This document shows, in pieces, positions 1 to 4,829 of a DNA stretch of 6,742 nucleotides. This DNA comes from Dichotomicrobium sp964650735. Lineage in GTDB: Bacteria; Pseudomonadota; Alphaproteobacteria; Rhizobiales; Rhodomicrobiaceae. Positions within the stretch are counted from its first letter, which is position 1, and the number at the start of each line of letters is the position of its first letter. The position numbers and the translations under genes are program-made. The DNA lies in the NCBI GenBank assembly GCA_964650735.1, contig CAZYUT010000120.1, forward strand, positions 1 to 6,742, written 5' to 3'. The notes under the pieces were generated by a model. The model worked only from the letters and a program-made list of their open reading frames with translations, was not told where the DNA came from and searched no databases.

Positions 1-424
1 GGCTGTCGGCGCGGCCATCCAGGCCCACACGGTCCAGCAAGCGAAACGCGTTCGCAATATCCGCGCGGGGGAATTGGCGCAGCCATGAGCGCCAGAAGGA
101 AACGTAGCCGAGCCGGCCGGACAGCACGTTTTCCATCACGGTCAGCCGTTCGACAAGCGCGTATTCCTGAAAGATCATGCCAATCCGCCGGCGGGCGCGG
201 CGCAGCGCGCCTTTGCTCAGCCGGGTGAGGTCGGTGTCGTTAAGCAGCACCCGCCCGGATGTCGGCTCGACGAGCCGGTTCACGCAGCGGATGAGCGTCG
301 ACTTGCCCGCACCGGACGGGCCGATCAGTCCCACAACCTGGCCTTTGGGCACCACGAAGCTGACATTGTTCAATGCCTTATCGCCGGTGCGATAGGTCTT
401 GACCAGGTTCTCAACAGTCAACAT
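1..424 (-). CDS. phnC: Phosphonate-type ABC transporter ATP-binding protein PhnC (N-terminal half; C-terminus lies beyond the window)
   Basis: This is the cytoplasmic ATPase that would power import of phosphonate, phosphite or a related phosphorus compound delivered by the neighbouring binding protein. The ATG at 424-422 opens a frame that begins MLTVENLVKTYRTGDKALNN and stays open for 141 codons to the left edge. Seen directly: Walker A GPSGAGKST at residues 35-43, and the Q-loop segment MIFQEYALVERLTVMENVL at about 83-101 with Gln86. The run NVLSGRLGY after it is characteristic of the PhnC branch rather than of generic ABC ATPases. The family is usually about 270 residues, so the signature motif and Walker B lie outside the window; this is an edge cut, not a frameshift. 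A GGGG run 7 nt upstream of the ATG is a weak ribosome binding site. The gene lies 65 bp downstream of phnD on the same strand, so the two are probably co-transcribed. A permease gene (phnE) would be expected further left but cannot be seen. Confidence 0.95.
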   Translation of the reverse strand, partial: MLTVENLVKTYRTGDKALNNVSFVVPKGQVVGLIGPSGAGKSTLIRCVNRLVEPTSGRVLLNDTDLTRLSKGALRRARRRIGMIFQEYALVERLTVMENVLSGRLGYVSFWRSWLRQFPRADIANAFRLLDRVGLDGRADS

Positions 425-443
425 GGGAAAGCCCCAGATCGGC

Positions 444-472
444 GGGCGCGCGCGAGAGCCCCGCACGCGCCC
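444..472 (-). other. GC-rich stem-loop in the phnD-phnC intergenic gap
   Basis: GGGCGCG at 444-450 pairs with CGCGCCC at 466-472. After one mismatch, GCG at 452-454 pairs with CGC at 462-464, leaving a 7-nt loop. No T-run follows on the minus strand, so it is not a normal intrinsic terminator. A stem-loop just after a binding-protein gene in an ABC operon often protects the upstream mRNA from 3'-5' decay, giving more binding protein than ATPase. That role is inferred here. Confidence 0.5.
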
Positions 473-489
473 CATTTACGTCGGTCCGA

Positions 490-1449
490 TTACTCGCAGT
501 CGTAGCTGACGTTGTTGGCAGCGTCGATCTTGCGAATGACGTCCCAGTCCTCCTTGAACGTGATCTCGATGAACTGCTCTTCGCCGTTCTTGCCGAATTC
601 TTGTTCAAGGCCAGTGCCTTCCCAGTTGAAGGAGAAGAAGGCTTCCTTGATCTTCTCCTGAAGCTCAGGCTTGAGGTTGTAGACGACGCCGTAGCCGGTC
701 GTCGGGAAGGTCTGCGAGGTGTAGAGCACTTCAAGCTGGTCCTCGGAGACGACGCCGCGCTCAATCATCCGGCCCTTCACCGAGTTGGCGATGGTCGCGA
801 CTTCGTAATCCTTGTTGGCGACGCCGAGGATCGAGTTGTCGTGCTTGCCGGAAAACTGGGTGTCGTAGTCTTCGCCCGAGATCATGCCGAATTCCGCCTT
901 CATCAGCGCGGTCGGCGCCTTGAAGCCCGAATTGGAGGTCTGCGAGGTGTGGGTGAGCGTATTGCCCCGGATGTCCTCGACCGAGCGGATGTTAGAACCC
1001 GGATAGGTGATGACTTCCATCTCATAGCCGAACGAGCCGTCATTGCCCGCCATCATGGCGAACGGGCGGAAGCCGGCGCAGGCCACGGCGATCGGGTTGG
1101 AGCCGGTATTGAAACCCGCGACATGCAAACGGCCGGCGCGCATCGCTTCGATCTGCGCGGCATTGGACTGAACCGGGAAGAACTGCACGTCCTTGCCGGT
1201 CACTTCGGCCATGTGGTCGAGGAATTCAGCCCAAACTTCGCGATAGACCGCCGGGTCTTCGACCGGGGTGTAAGCGAAGATGAGCGTGTCGGGGTCGATC
1301 TGCTGAGCAGGATCGCTGGGGATGTCGGCGACGAGATCGCCGTCTTTATCTTCGAAGCCGGCGCCCAGCTGGAAAGCAGTGGCCGGCGCGGCGAAGCCGA
1401 TGATGGCGAGGACCGCAAACGCGGCTGCGAATTCACGCAAGCGAATCAT
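490..1449 (-). CDS. phnD: Phosphate/phosphite/phosphonate ABC transporter periplasmic substrate-binding protein (PhnD type)
   Basis: This protein should capture a phosphorus oxyanion or organophosphonate in the periplasm and hand it to the inner-membrane transporter energised by PhnC. It has 319 residues from the ATG at 1449-1447. The start is chosen because GGGAG lies 7 nt upstream and the first 25 residues form a clean Sec signal peptide: basic MIRLR, a hydrophobic core, and a likely cut after PATA (residue 25). The frame is open upstream to a GTG at 1602, but that would bury the signal peptide behind 51 extra residues. After a short acidic linker containing DKDGDLVAD (34-42), the family core starts at LIFAYTPVEDPAVY (about 56-69). 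TSQTSNSGFKAP (168-179) matches the ligand-pocket loop of the PhnD/PtxB/SsuA-like fold. The true ligand (2-aminoethylphosphonate, phosphite, methylphosphonate or phosphate) cannot be decided from sequence alone, and no C-P lyase or phosphonatase gene is visible in the window. Confidence 0.93.
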   Translation of the reverse strand: MIRLREFAAAFAVLAIIGFAAPATAFQLGAGFEDKDGDLVADIPSDPAQQIDPDTLIFAYTPVEDPAVYREVWAEFLDHMAEVTGKDVQFFPVQSNAAQIEAMRAGRLHVAGFNTGSNPIAVACAGFRPFAMMAGNDGSFGYEMEVITYPGSNIRSVEDIRGNTLTHTSQTSNSGFKAPTALMKAEFGMISGEDYDTQFSGKHDNSILGVANKDYEVATIANSVKGRMIERGVVSEDQLEVLYTSQTFPTTGYGVVYNLKPELQEKIKEAFFSFNWEGTGLEQEFGKNGEEQFIEITFKEDWDVIRKIDAANNVSYDCE

Positions 1450-1456
1450 GTAGACA

Positions 1457-1461
1457 CTCCC
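1457..1461 (-). promoter_or_regulatory. Ribosome binding site deciding the phnD start
   Basis: On the minus strand GGGAG is followed by a 7-nt spacer (TGTCTAC) and the ATG at 1449. No comparable site precedes the upstream GTG at 1602, so this supports the shorter protein with its N-terminal signal peptide. Confidence 0.75.
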
Positions 1462-1500
1462 TGACGGTGGTATTCTGCAACATGGCGACTGCCAGTCTTG

Positions 1501-1534
1501 GTTATCGCGCAGGCGCGTTACAGGCGCATGACAT
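1501..1534 (-). promoter_or_regulatory. Candidate PhoB-dependent promoter (Pho box plus -10) for phnD-phnC
   Basis: On the minus strand, bases 1534-1517 read ATGTCAT-GCGC-CTGTAAC. The Pho box consensus is two CTGTCAT-like heptamers 11 bp apart (7 + 4 spacer). Each half here differs from CTGTCA(T/C) at one base, and the spacing is exact. After 10 bp comes GATAAC (1506-1501), a 4/6 match to the -10 hexamer, in the place expected when a Pho box replaces the -35. Transcription would start near 1494, giving a leader of about 45 nt before phnD. PhoB control of phosphonate transporters is well established in Proteobacteria; its operation here is inferred. Confidence 0.55.
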
Positions 1535-1537
1535 GCG
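1525..1537. promoter_or_regulatory. 13-bp perfect palindrome overlapping the Pho box
   Basis: CGCATG-A-CATGCG is a perfect 6-1-6 inverted repeat in the phnD/amidoligase divergent gap. It overlaps the distal half of the candidate Pho box and could be an operator for a dimeric regulator, or a chance by-product. No known regulator site is recognised. Confidence 0.3.
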
Positions 1538-1542
1538 TCAAA

Positions 1543-1555
1543 GCTGCCTGGCAGC
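1543..1555. promoter_or_regulatory. Second 13-bp perfect palindrome in the divergent gap
   Basis: GCTGCC-T-GGCAGC is another perfect 6-1-6 inverted repeat. Its centre (1549) is 18 bp from the centre of the neighbouring palindrome (1531). The sequences differ, so they would not be two copies of one operator. It lies upstream of both the phnD promoter and the amidoligase start. Function unknown. Confidence 0.3.
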
Positions 1556-1694
1556 GCTGTTCCAGTCTGACCTTGCCGCAGGATGAACAAGTTGGCGGGC
1601 ACCTCTTGCGCTTTTTTGGGGTCAGCGCGATCATCCGAGCATAAGGGCCCGGCGGTGTGCCCGAGAGCATACGATCAGGACGAAGTATCACGTC

Positions 1695-2741
1695 ATGCAG
1701 TCAGATCGAGATCAGACCGACGCCACGCCGCATTGCATGCCGTCGGCGCCGCCTTTCACAGAGAACTGGCAGGGCGAGCCGCGCCATGTCGGCGTGGAGA
1801 TCGAGTTTGCAACCGTATCTCCGCGCCAGGCGGCCGAATGCGTGCAGGAAATTTTCGGTGGCGAGATCACCATTCGCACCCCGCACCGCCTTGAGGTGAC
1901 GGGCACCAGCCATGGCAACTTCCTCGTCGAACTGGACTCGCAGTACATCCACCGCCTCGAATCCCCTGAAGAGTCGCCCATCCTCGCCGCGGAGGTGGAC
2001 GAGTGGCTGCGCTGGTTTCAAAGCTCACTCGGCGAAATCGTCGGAGACATCGCGGCAGCCGTGATTCCATGCGAAATCGTCTGCCCGCCAATGCCGCTGT
2101 CGGAAATGCGATTGCTGGACCGCACGATCGATGCGCTCAACCGGCGCGGCGCGACGGGCACCCGCGAGAACCCGCTTTACGCCTTTGGCGCGCAACTCAA
2201 CCCCGATATCGCGCGGCAAGACGCGGACTATATCGCATCAATCCTGAAGGCGTACCTGTTGCTATCGCCATGGTTGCGCGAGGTTATCGCGGTCGACATG
2301 ACGCGGCGTGTTTTTGCCTTCGCAGATCCGTTTCCGAAAGCGTATGTCCGCCGCGTAACTGCACCGGATTACTGGCCCGGCATGGCGCAGCTTATTGACG
2401 ACTATCTGTGGCACAACCCGACCCGCAATCGCGAGTTGGACCTGCTGCCGCTGTTCGTGTGGCTGGATGAGCCGCGTGTGCGCGCAAGCGTCGCCGACGC
2501 GCGGGTCAAGAGCCGGCCGACATTCCACTACCGGTTGCCGGATGCGAATTTTGGAATTCCCGACTGGACGATCACGCGGGAGTGGAACCGCTGGGTGGAG
2601 GTCGAACGGCTCGCGGCGGACGCTGACAAACTGCGTGTGGTGTGCGACGCCTTCGCCGAGCACGAGGGGCGCTTTTTCAAAGGCTGGTGGTCGGAGCGGG
2701 TCGCTGATCTGCTTGGGCTTCCAGGGCCGGGCGCGATTTAG
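1695..2741 (+). CDS. Amidoligase of the GCS/glutamine-synthetase-like fold (Amidoligase_2 family)
   Basis: This is a 348-residue predicted cytoplasmic enzyme with no signal peptide or membrane segment. The family is predicted to make ATP-dependent amide bonds between a carboxylate and an amine, by analogy with gamma-glutamylcysteine ligase and glutamine synthetase; the substrate is unknown. Seen directly: the HVGVEIEF strand (31-38), which holds the metal-binding glutamates; GNFLVELD (74-81); the YAFGAQLNPD motif (162-171); LKAYLLLSPWLRE (184-196); DPFPKAYVRR (211-220); and the C-terminal block from RPTFHYRLPD (274-283) to EWNRWVEVERLAAD (296-309). The ATG at 1695 is used because no in-frame start lies just upstream; the ribosome site is poor (AGGA 14 nt away). 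The ATG at codon 15 (1737) is an alternative that keeps the whole domain. Homologues are often paired with a class I glutamine amidotransferase, but none follows here. Motif position 168 is Gln where, from memory, many relatives have His. Its TAG stop lies inside the repeat that follows. Family call is firm; function is not. Confidence 0.87.
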   Translation: MQSDRDQTDATPHCMPSAPPFTENWQGEPRHVGVEIEFATVSPRQAAECVQEIFGGEITIRTPHRLEVTGTSHGNFLVELDSQYIHRLESPEESPILAAEVDEWLRWFQSSLGEIVGDIAAAVIPCEIVCPPMPLSEMRLLDRTIDALNRRGATGTRENPLYAFGAQLNPDIARQDADYIASILKAYLLLSPWLREVIAVDMTRRVFAFADPFPKAYVRRVTAPDYWPGMAQLIDDYLWHNPTRNRELDLLPLFVWLDEPRVRASVADARVKSRPTFHYRLPDANFGIPDWTITREWNRWVEVERLAADADKLRVVCDAFAEHEGRFFKGWWSERVADLLGLPGPGAI

Positions 2742-2865
2742 AGCGCGTTCAAAGAAATCGTGATAAGTCAATGCGCTCTAAGCCGTTCTGTTGCCGCGTT
2801 TGCGAACGCAACACCGGTTCCATCCCGCATCAAGTCCGAGACAGGCTTTTGCGGACAACGCTCTA
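2739..2865. repeat. 127-bp mosaic palindromic intergenic repeat between convergent genes
   Basis: The element is bounded by TAGAGCG (2739-2745) and CGCTCTA (2859-2865). It contains an internal copy of the right end: TAGAGCGC (2739-2746) pairs perfectly with GCGCTCTA (2773-2780), and the stem continues with a G-U and two A-U pairs. Further hairpins are GCGTT-TGCG-AACGC (2796-2809) and GTCCG/CGGAC (2834-2838/2852-2856). The wording, including the CCGGTTCCATCCCG run and the terminal AGAGC-type ends, resembles dispersed non-coding repeats I know from Rhizobiales genomes; I cannot verify copy number. It starts on the amidoligase stop codon and ends 5 bp before the stop of the convergent nnr gene. 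It may fold in both transcripts and act as a bidirectional end, though no T-run follows its stems. Confidence 0.65.
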
Positions 2866-2870
2866 GCGGT

Positions 2871-4373
2871 TCAGGTCGCGCCCGAAAACAGATCGGCGCG
2901 CTCATCGAGCCGGCGGATGATCTCGGGCAGCGCTTCACTCATATCCTCGGCGATCATGCCGGGGCCGATGACCTTGGCGGTCTCGCCGTGGATCCAAACG
3001 CCGGCCATCGCGGCGTCGAGCGCGTCCATGCCCTGCGCAAGCAGCCCGGTGATGATGCCAGCGAGCACGTCGCCTGTTCCCGCCGTCGCAAGCCAGGGCG
3101 GCGCATTCTCCACAAGCCCGGCGACGCCATTGGGCGCGGCGATGATCGTGTCCGGACCTTTTAGAACGATCACTGCGCCGGACATCTCCGCCGCCGCGCG
3201 GGCGCGCTCAAGCTTGGACGGTTCTTCCAGCAATTCGGGGAAAATGCGCTCGAACTCGCCCTCGTGCGGCGTCAGGATCACCGGGGGCTCGCGATACTTG
3301 ATCTGCTCGAACAGCACCGACGGTTCGTCCTCGAACGCGGTCAGTCCGTCGGCGTCAATGACCGCGGCCGAGGCGCTGCCCAGCACGGCGGCAACGTTCT
3401 GCTGCGTCTCCTCGGTAAGACCTGCGCCAGGGCCGATCATCACTGCGGTAATGCGCGGGTCCGTCAGCAGTTCGGCAAGGCCGTCCGGCCCCTCATAGGC
3501 ATCCACCATTATTGCGGTCAGTTGCGCGGCATTGATGTAGAAGGCCGATTTCGAGCTGGCGAGCGAGACGAGCCCCGCGCCCATCCGAAGCGCCGCGCGC
3601 GCGCCCATGCGGGCTGCTCCGGTGCGCTCCATCTCGCCGGAGACGACGACGGCGTGGCCGCGATCGTATTTGTGGCCGGTCAGTTTCAGACGCGGGTAGT
3701 ATTTCAGCCAAAGTTCCGGCTGGTCGGAGAAGGCGCGCGGGCCGACCTCTTTCATCACCGAAGCGGGGATGCCGATGTCCACCGTCGTCACGTCGCCGCA
3801 ATAAATACGCCCTGGGAACAGCACCTGCCCGGTTTTACGGCGATAAAAAGATACTGTGCTGACCGCCTTGAACGCTGTGCCGCGGATTTGTCCTGAGGTC
3901 GCATCAACGCCCGTCGGCATGTCCACCGCGACAACGGGCAGGTTGCGGCGCGTGACGTCTTCGATCATCTGGGCGGGGATATCGCGCACGTCGTCCTTCA
4001 GGCCCGAGCCAAAGATCGCATCGACGATGAGCTGCGCCCCGTCGAGACACTCCGGCGTCATCGGTTCGATGGTTTCGTCCCAGCGCTTCGCCATCTCCTG
4101 CGCTTCTGCCGGGATCTTCTGCTTGTCGCCTAGAAGCGCGAGACGGATGTGATAGCCGCGCTCGCGCAGACGGCGCGCAGCGACGAAACCGTCGCCGCCG
4201 TTGCGGCCCGGGCCGCAGAGCACGACCACCTTGCTCCCTCGGGCGAACCTCTTGACCACATCCTCGGCGACGCCGTTGCCCGCGTTTTCCATCAGGATGA
4301 GGCTCGACGTGCCGTTCTCCATGGCGAGTTTCTCGGCACGGATCATCTCTTCGGTGGTCAGTAACTCCAGCAC
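2871..4373 (-). CDS. nnr: Bifunctional NAD(P)H-hydrate epimerase / ADP-dependent NAD(P)H-hydrate dehydratase
   Basis: This 500-residue cytosolic repair enzyme restores NADH and NADPH that have been hydrated by heat or by side reactions. The N-terminal epimerase half interconverts R- and S-NAD(P)HX; the C-terminal ribokinase-like half dehydrates the S form using ADP. Epimerase motifs: GPGRNGGDG (54-62), DAIFGSGL (118-125) and AVDMPTGVDATSG (149-161). Dehydratase motifs: GHKYDRG (233-239), MIGPGAGL (312-319), VIDADGLTAF (338-347), LTPHEGEFERI (367-377), KGPDTI (405-410) and ATAGTGDVLAG (429-439) with the catalytic Asp435. Length and domain order match the usual bacterial fusion. The start is a GTG at 4373-4371, kept because LLTTEEMIRAEKLA is the conserved N-terminus and an AGG lies 7 nt upstream; the next in-frame ATG (4346) would remove part of it. 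The gene is divergent from glnB, an arrangement I recall as common in Hyphomicrobiales. There is no functional tie to nitrogen control beyond the shared intergenic region. Confidence 0.97.
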   Translation of the reverse strand: MLELLTTEEMIRAEKLAMENGTSSLILMENAGNGVAEDVVKRFARGSKVVVLCGPGRNGGDGFVAARRLRERGYHIRLALLGDKQKIPAEAQEMAKRWDETIEPMTPECLDGAQLIVDAIFGSGLKDDVRDIPAQMIEDVTRRNLPVVAVDMPTGVDATSGQIRGTAFKAVSTVSFYRRKTGQVLFPGRIYCGDVTTVDIGIPASVMKEVGPRAFSDQPELWLKYYPRLKLTGHKYDRGHAVVVSGEMERTGAARMGARAALRMGAGLVSLASSKSAFYINAAQLTAIMVDAYEGPDGLAELLTDPRITAVMIGPGAGLTEETQQNVAAVLGSASAAVIDADGLTAFEDEPSVLFEQIKYREPPVILTPHEGEFERIFPELLEEPSKLERARAAAEMSGAVIVLKGPDTIIAAPNGVAGLVENAPPWLATAGTGDVLAGIITGLLAQGMDALDAAMAGVWIHGETAKVIGPGMIAEDMSEALPEIIRRLDERADLFSGAT

Positions 4374-4381
4374 TTGTCAGC

Positions 4382-4395
4382 CTATACGCTATACG
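4382..4395. repeat. Tandem heptamer CTATACG x2 just upstream of nnr
   Basis: CTATACG occurs twice with no spacer. On the minus strand, the nnr sense strand, it reads CGTATAG twice and ends 8 bp before the GTG start codon, next to the AGG ribosome site. It could be -10-like sequence of a short-leader promoter, but no -35 is seen at the right distance. Confidence 0.5.
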
Positions 4396-4413
4396 GAAAA
4401 CGTCGTGGGGCCA

Positions 4414-4459
4414 GTCTGCGCCGCCAGCGATCTGCCGGGGAGCAGATCAGAGCGCAGAC
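4414..4459. repeat. Long interrupted inverted repeat in the nnr leader region
   Basis: GTCTGCGC (4414-4421) pairs perfectly with GCGCAGAC (4452-4459). Inside it, GATCTGC (4429-4435) pairs perfectly with GCAGATC (4442-4448) around a 6-nt loop. The two stems are separated by an asymmetric 7/3-nt internal loop. No T-run follows on either strand. If nnr is transcribed from further upstream, this would be a strong hairpin in its 5' leader, about 40-85 nt before the start codon. Confidence 0.5.
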
Positions 4460-4577
4460 CGGACACTTGAGCAGCGCAGCCGCGCCGGCTAGCCCCGCAT
4501 GAGCGAGCGAGCCAGACCGTCGCGAACCGCACGCGGCACATTAGGATCAATGCATTGCCACCGCAACATTTAAAGAC

Positions 4578-4613
4578 GACGGATGCACGCACAGCGTGTT
4601 CCCATCCGTTTTT
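4578..4613 (+). terminator. Terminator-like hairpin with T5 tail, with no plus-strand gene before it
   Basis: ACGGATG (4579-4585) pairs with CATCCGT (4603-4609), and CACGC (4586-4590) pairs with GCGTG (4594-4598) around a 3-nt loop. A 4-nt bulge (TTCC, 4599-4602) lies on the right arm, and T5 runs from 4609 to 4613. This looks like an intrinsic terminator in the plus direction. No plus-strand gene lies upstream until the far side of the convergent nnr gene, so it would end a small or stray transcript, or may be a DNA-level site. Confidence 0.4.
4584..4600 (+). promoter_or_regulatory. Possible NtrC-binding site (degenerate)
   Basis: TGCACG-CACAG-CGTGTT matches the NtrC consensus TGCACC-N5-GGTGCA at 8 of 12 defined positions; the left half is good and the right half weak. 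It lies about 160-180 bp upstream of the predicted sigma-54 start, within the usual enhancer range. It coincides with the terminator-like hairpin, so the same dyad may account for both calls. Confidence 0.3.
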
Positions 4614-4735
4614 GCGCTCGCACACCGAAAATCTGCCCAAGCATTAATCAATGCGCCTGTATCATAAGCAGCATCGCTGCCACGGATGAGGCACCAATCC
4701 GCGTTCGCGCCTCCCAAAGCGGCAAACGTCGATTT

Positions 4736-4751
4736 TGGCACGAGTTGTGCA
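4736..4751 (+). promoter_or_regulatory. Sigma-54 (RpoN) -24/-12 promoter for glnB-glnA
   Basis: TGGCACG-AGTT-GTGCA differs from the consensus TGGCACG-N4-TTGCA at one base (G for the first T of the -12 element). The invariant GG (4737-4738) and GC (4749-4750) have the correct spacing. Transcription should start near 4762, giving a leader of about 68 nt before the glnB ATG. Sigma-54 promoters with NtrC activation before glnB are well known in Alphaproteobacteria. Confidence 0.85.
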
Positions 4752-4759
4752 TCACACGA

Positions 4760-4795
4760 CGGACAAAGGCGCTGCGCAGCGGCATCGCGTGTCCG
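4760..4795 (+). other. Stem-loop at the 5' end of the predicted glnB leader
   Basis: CGGACA (4760-4765) pairs with TGTCCG (4790-4795). The enclosed sequence contains a perfect 12-bp palindrome, CGCTGCGCAGCG (4770-4781). With transcription starting near 4762, the first nucleotides of the mRNA would sit in or next to the outer stem, which could protect the 5' end. No known riboswitch class is recognised. Confidence 0.35.
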
Positions 4796-4829
4796 CGCCG
4801 GTCAAATCACGCGGAAGGACGCCAGGGAC

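Larger units (their letters stand above)
4374..4829. other. 456-bp divergent regulatory region between nnr and glnB
   Basis: I see no convincing protein gene here. It holds, from left to right: a tandem heptamer next to the nnr start, a long interrupted inverted repeat (4414-4459), a terminator-like hairpin on the plus strand (4578-4613) that overlaps a partial NtrC-like site, a sigma-54 promoter (4736-4751) and a structured glnB leader. The glnB ribosome site is AAGGA (4815-4819), 10 nt before the ATG. I could not identify a convincing sigma-70 promoter for nnr or glnB by eye. Confidence 0.8.

Noticed and set aside
601..1464. 287-codon open frame on the plus strand opposite phnD
   Set aside because: It is antisense to a clearly recognised binding protein and has the Arg/Gly/Val/Asp-rich composition of a GC-rich coding shadow, with no family motif.
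1450..1602. N-terminal extension of phnD to the GTG at 1602
   Set aside because: It would place 51 residues ahead of a clean signal peptide and would translate through the Pho box and promoter; the ribosome site supports 1449.
1616..1645. Possible sigma-70 promoter for the amidoligase (TTGGGG, 18 bp, CATAAG)
   Set aside because: The hexamer matches are too weak and the spacing slightly long; I could not defend it against chance in this gap.
2739..2780. Intrinsic terminator at the amidoligase end
   Set aside because: The stem is good but has a 20-nt loop and no T-run after it, so I call it part of the repeat rather than a proven terminator.
2791..3896. Overlapping plus-strand open frames opposite nnr
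   Set aside because: They lie antisense to the conserved NAD(P)HX repair gene and have low-complexity Ser/Ala/Arg-rich translations typical of shadows.
4389..4741. Small open frames in the nnr-glnB gap (83 and 64 codons, minus strand)
   Set aside because: They are Cys/Arg-rich with no domain or good ribosome site and overlap promoter and hairpin elements.
4686..4829. N-terminal extension of GlnB
   Set aside because: PII proteins start at the MKKIEAIIKPF strand; the extension spans the sigma-54 promoter and leader.
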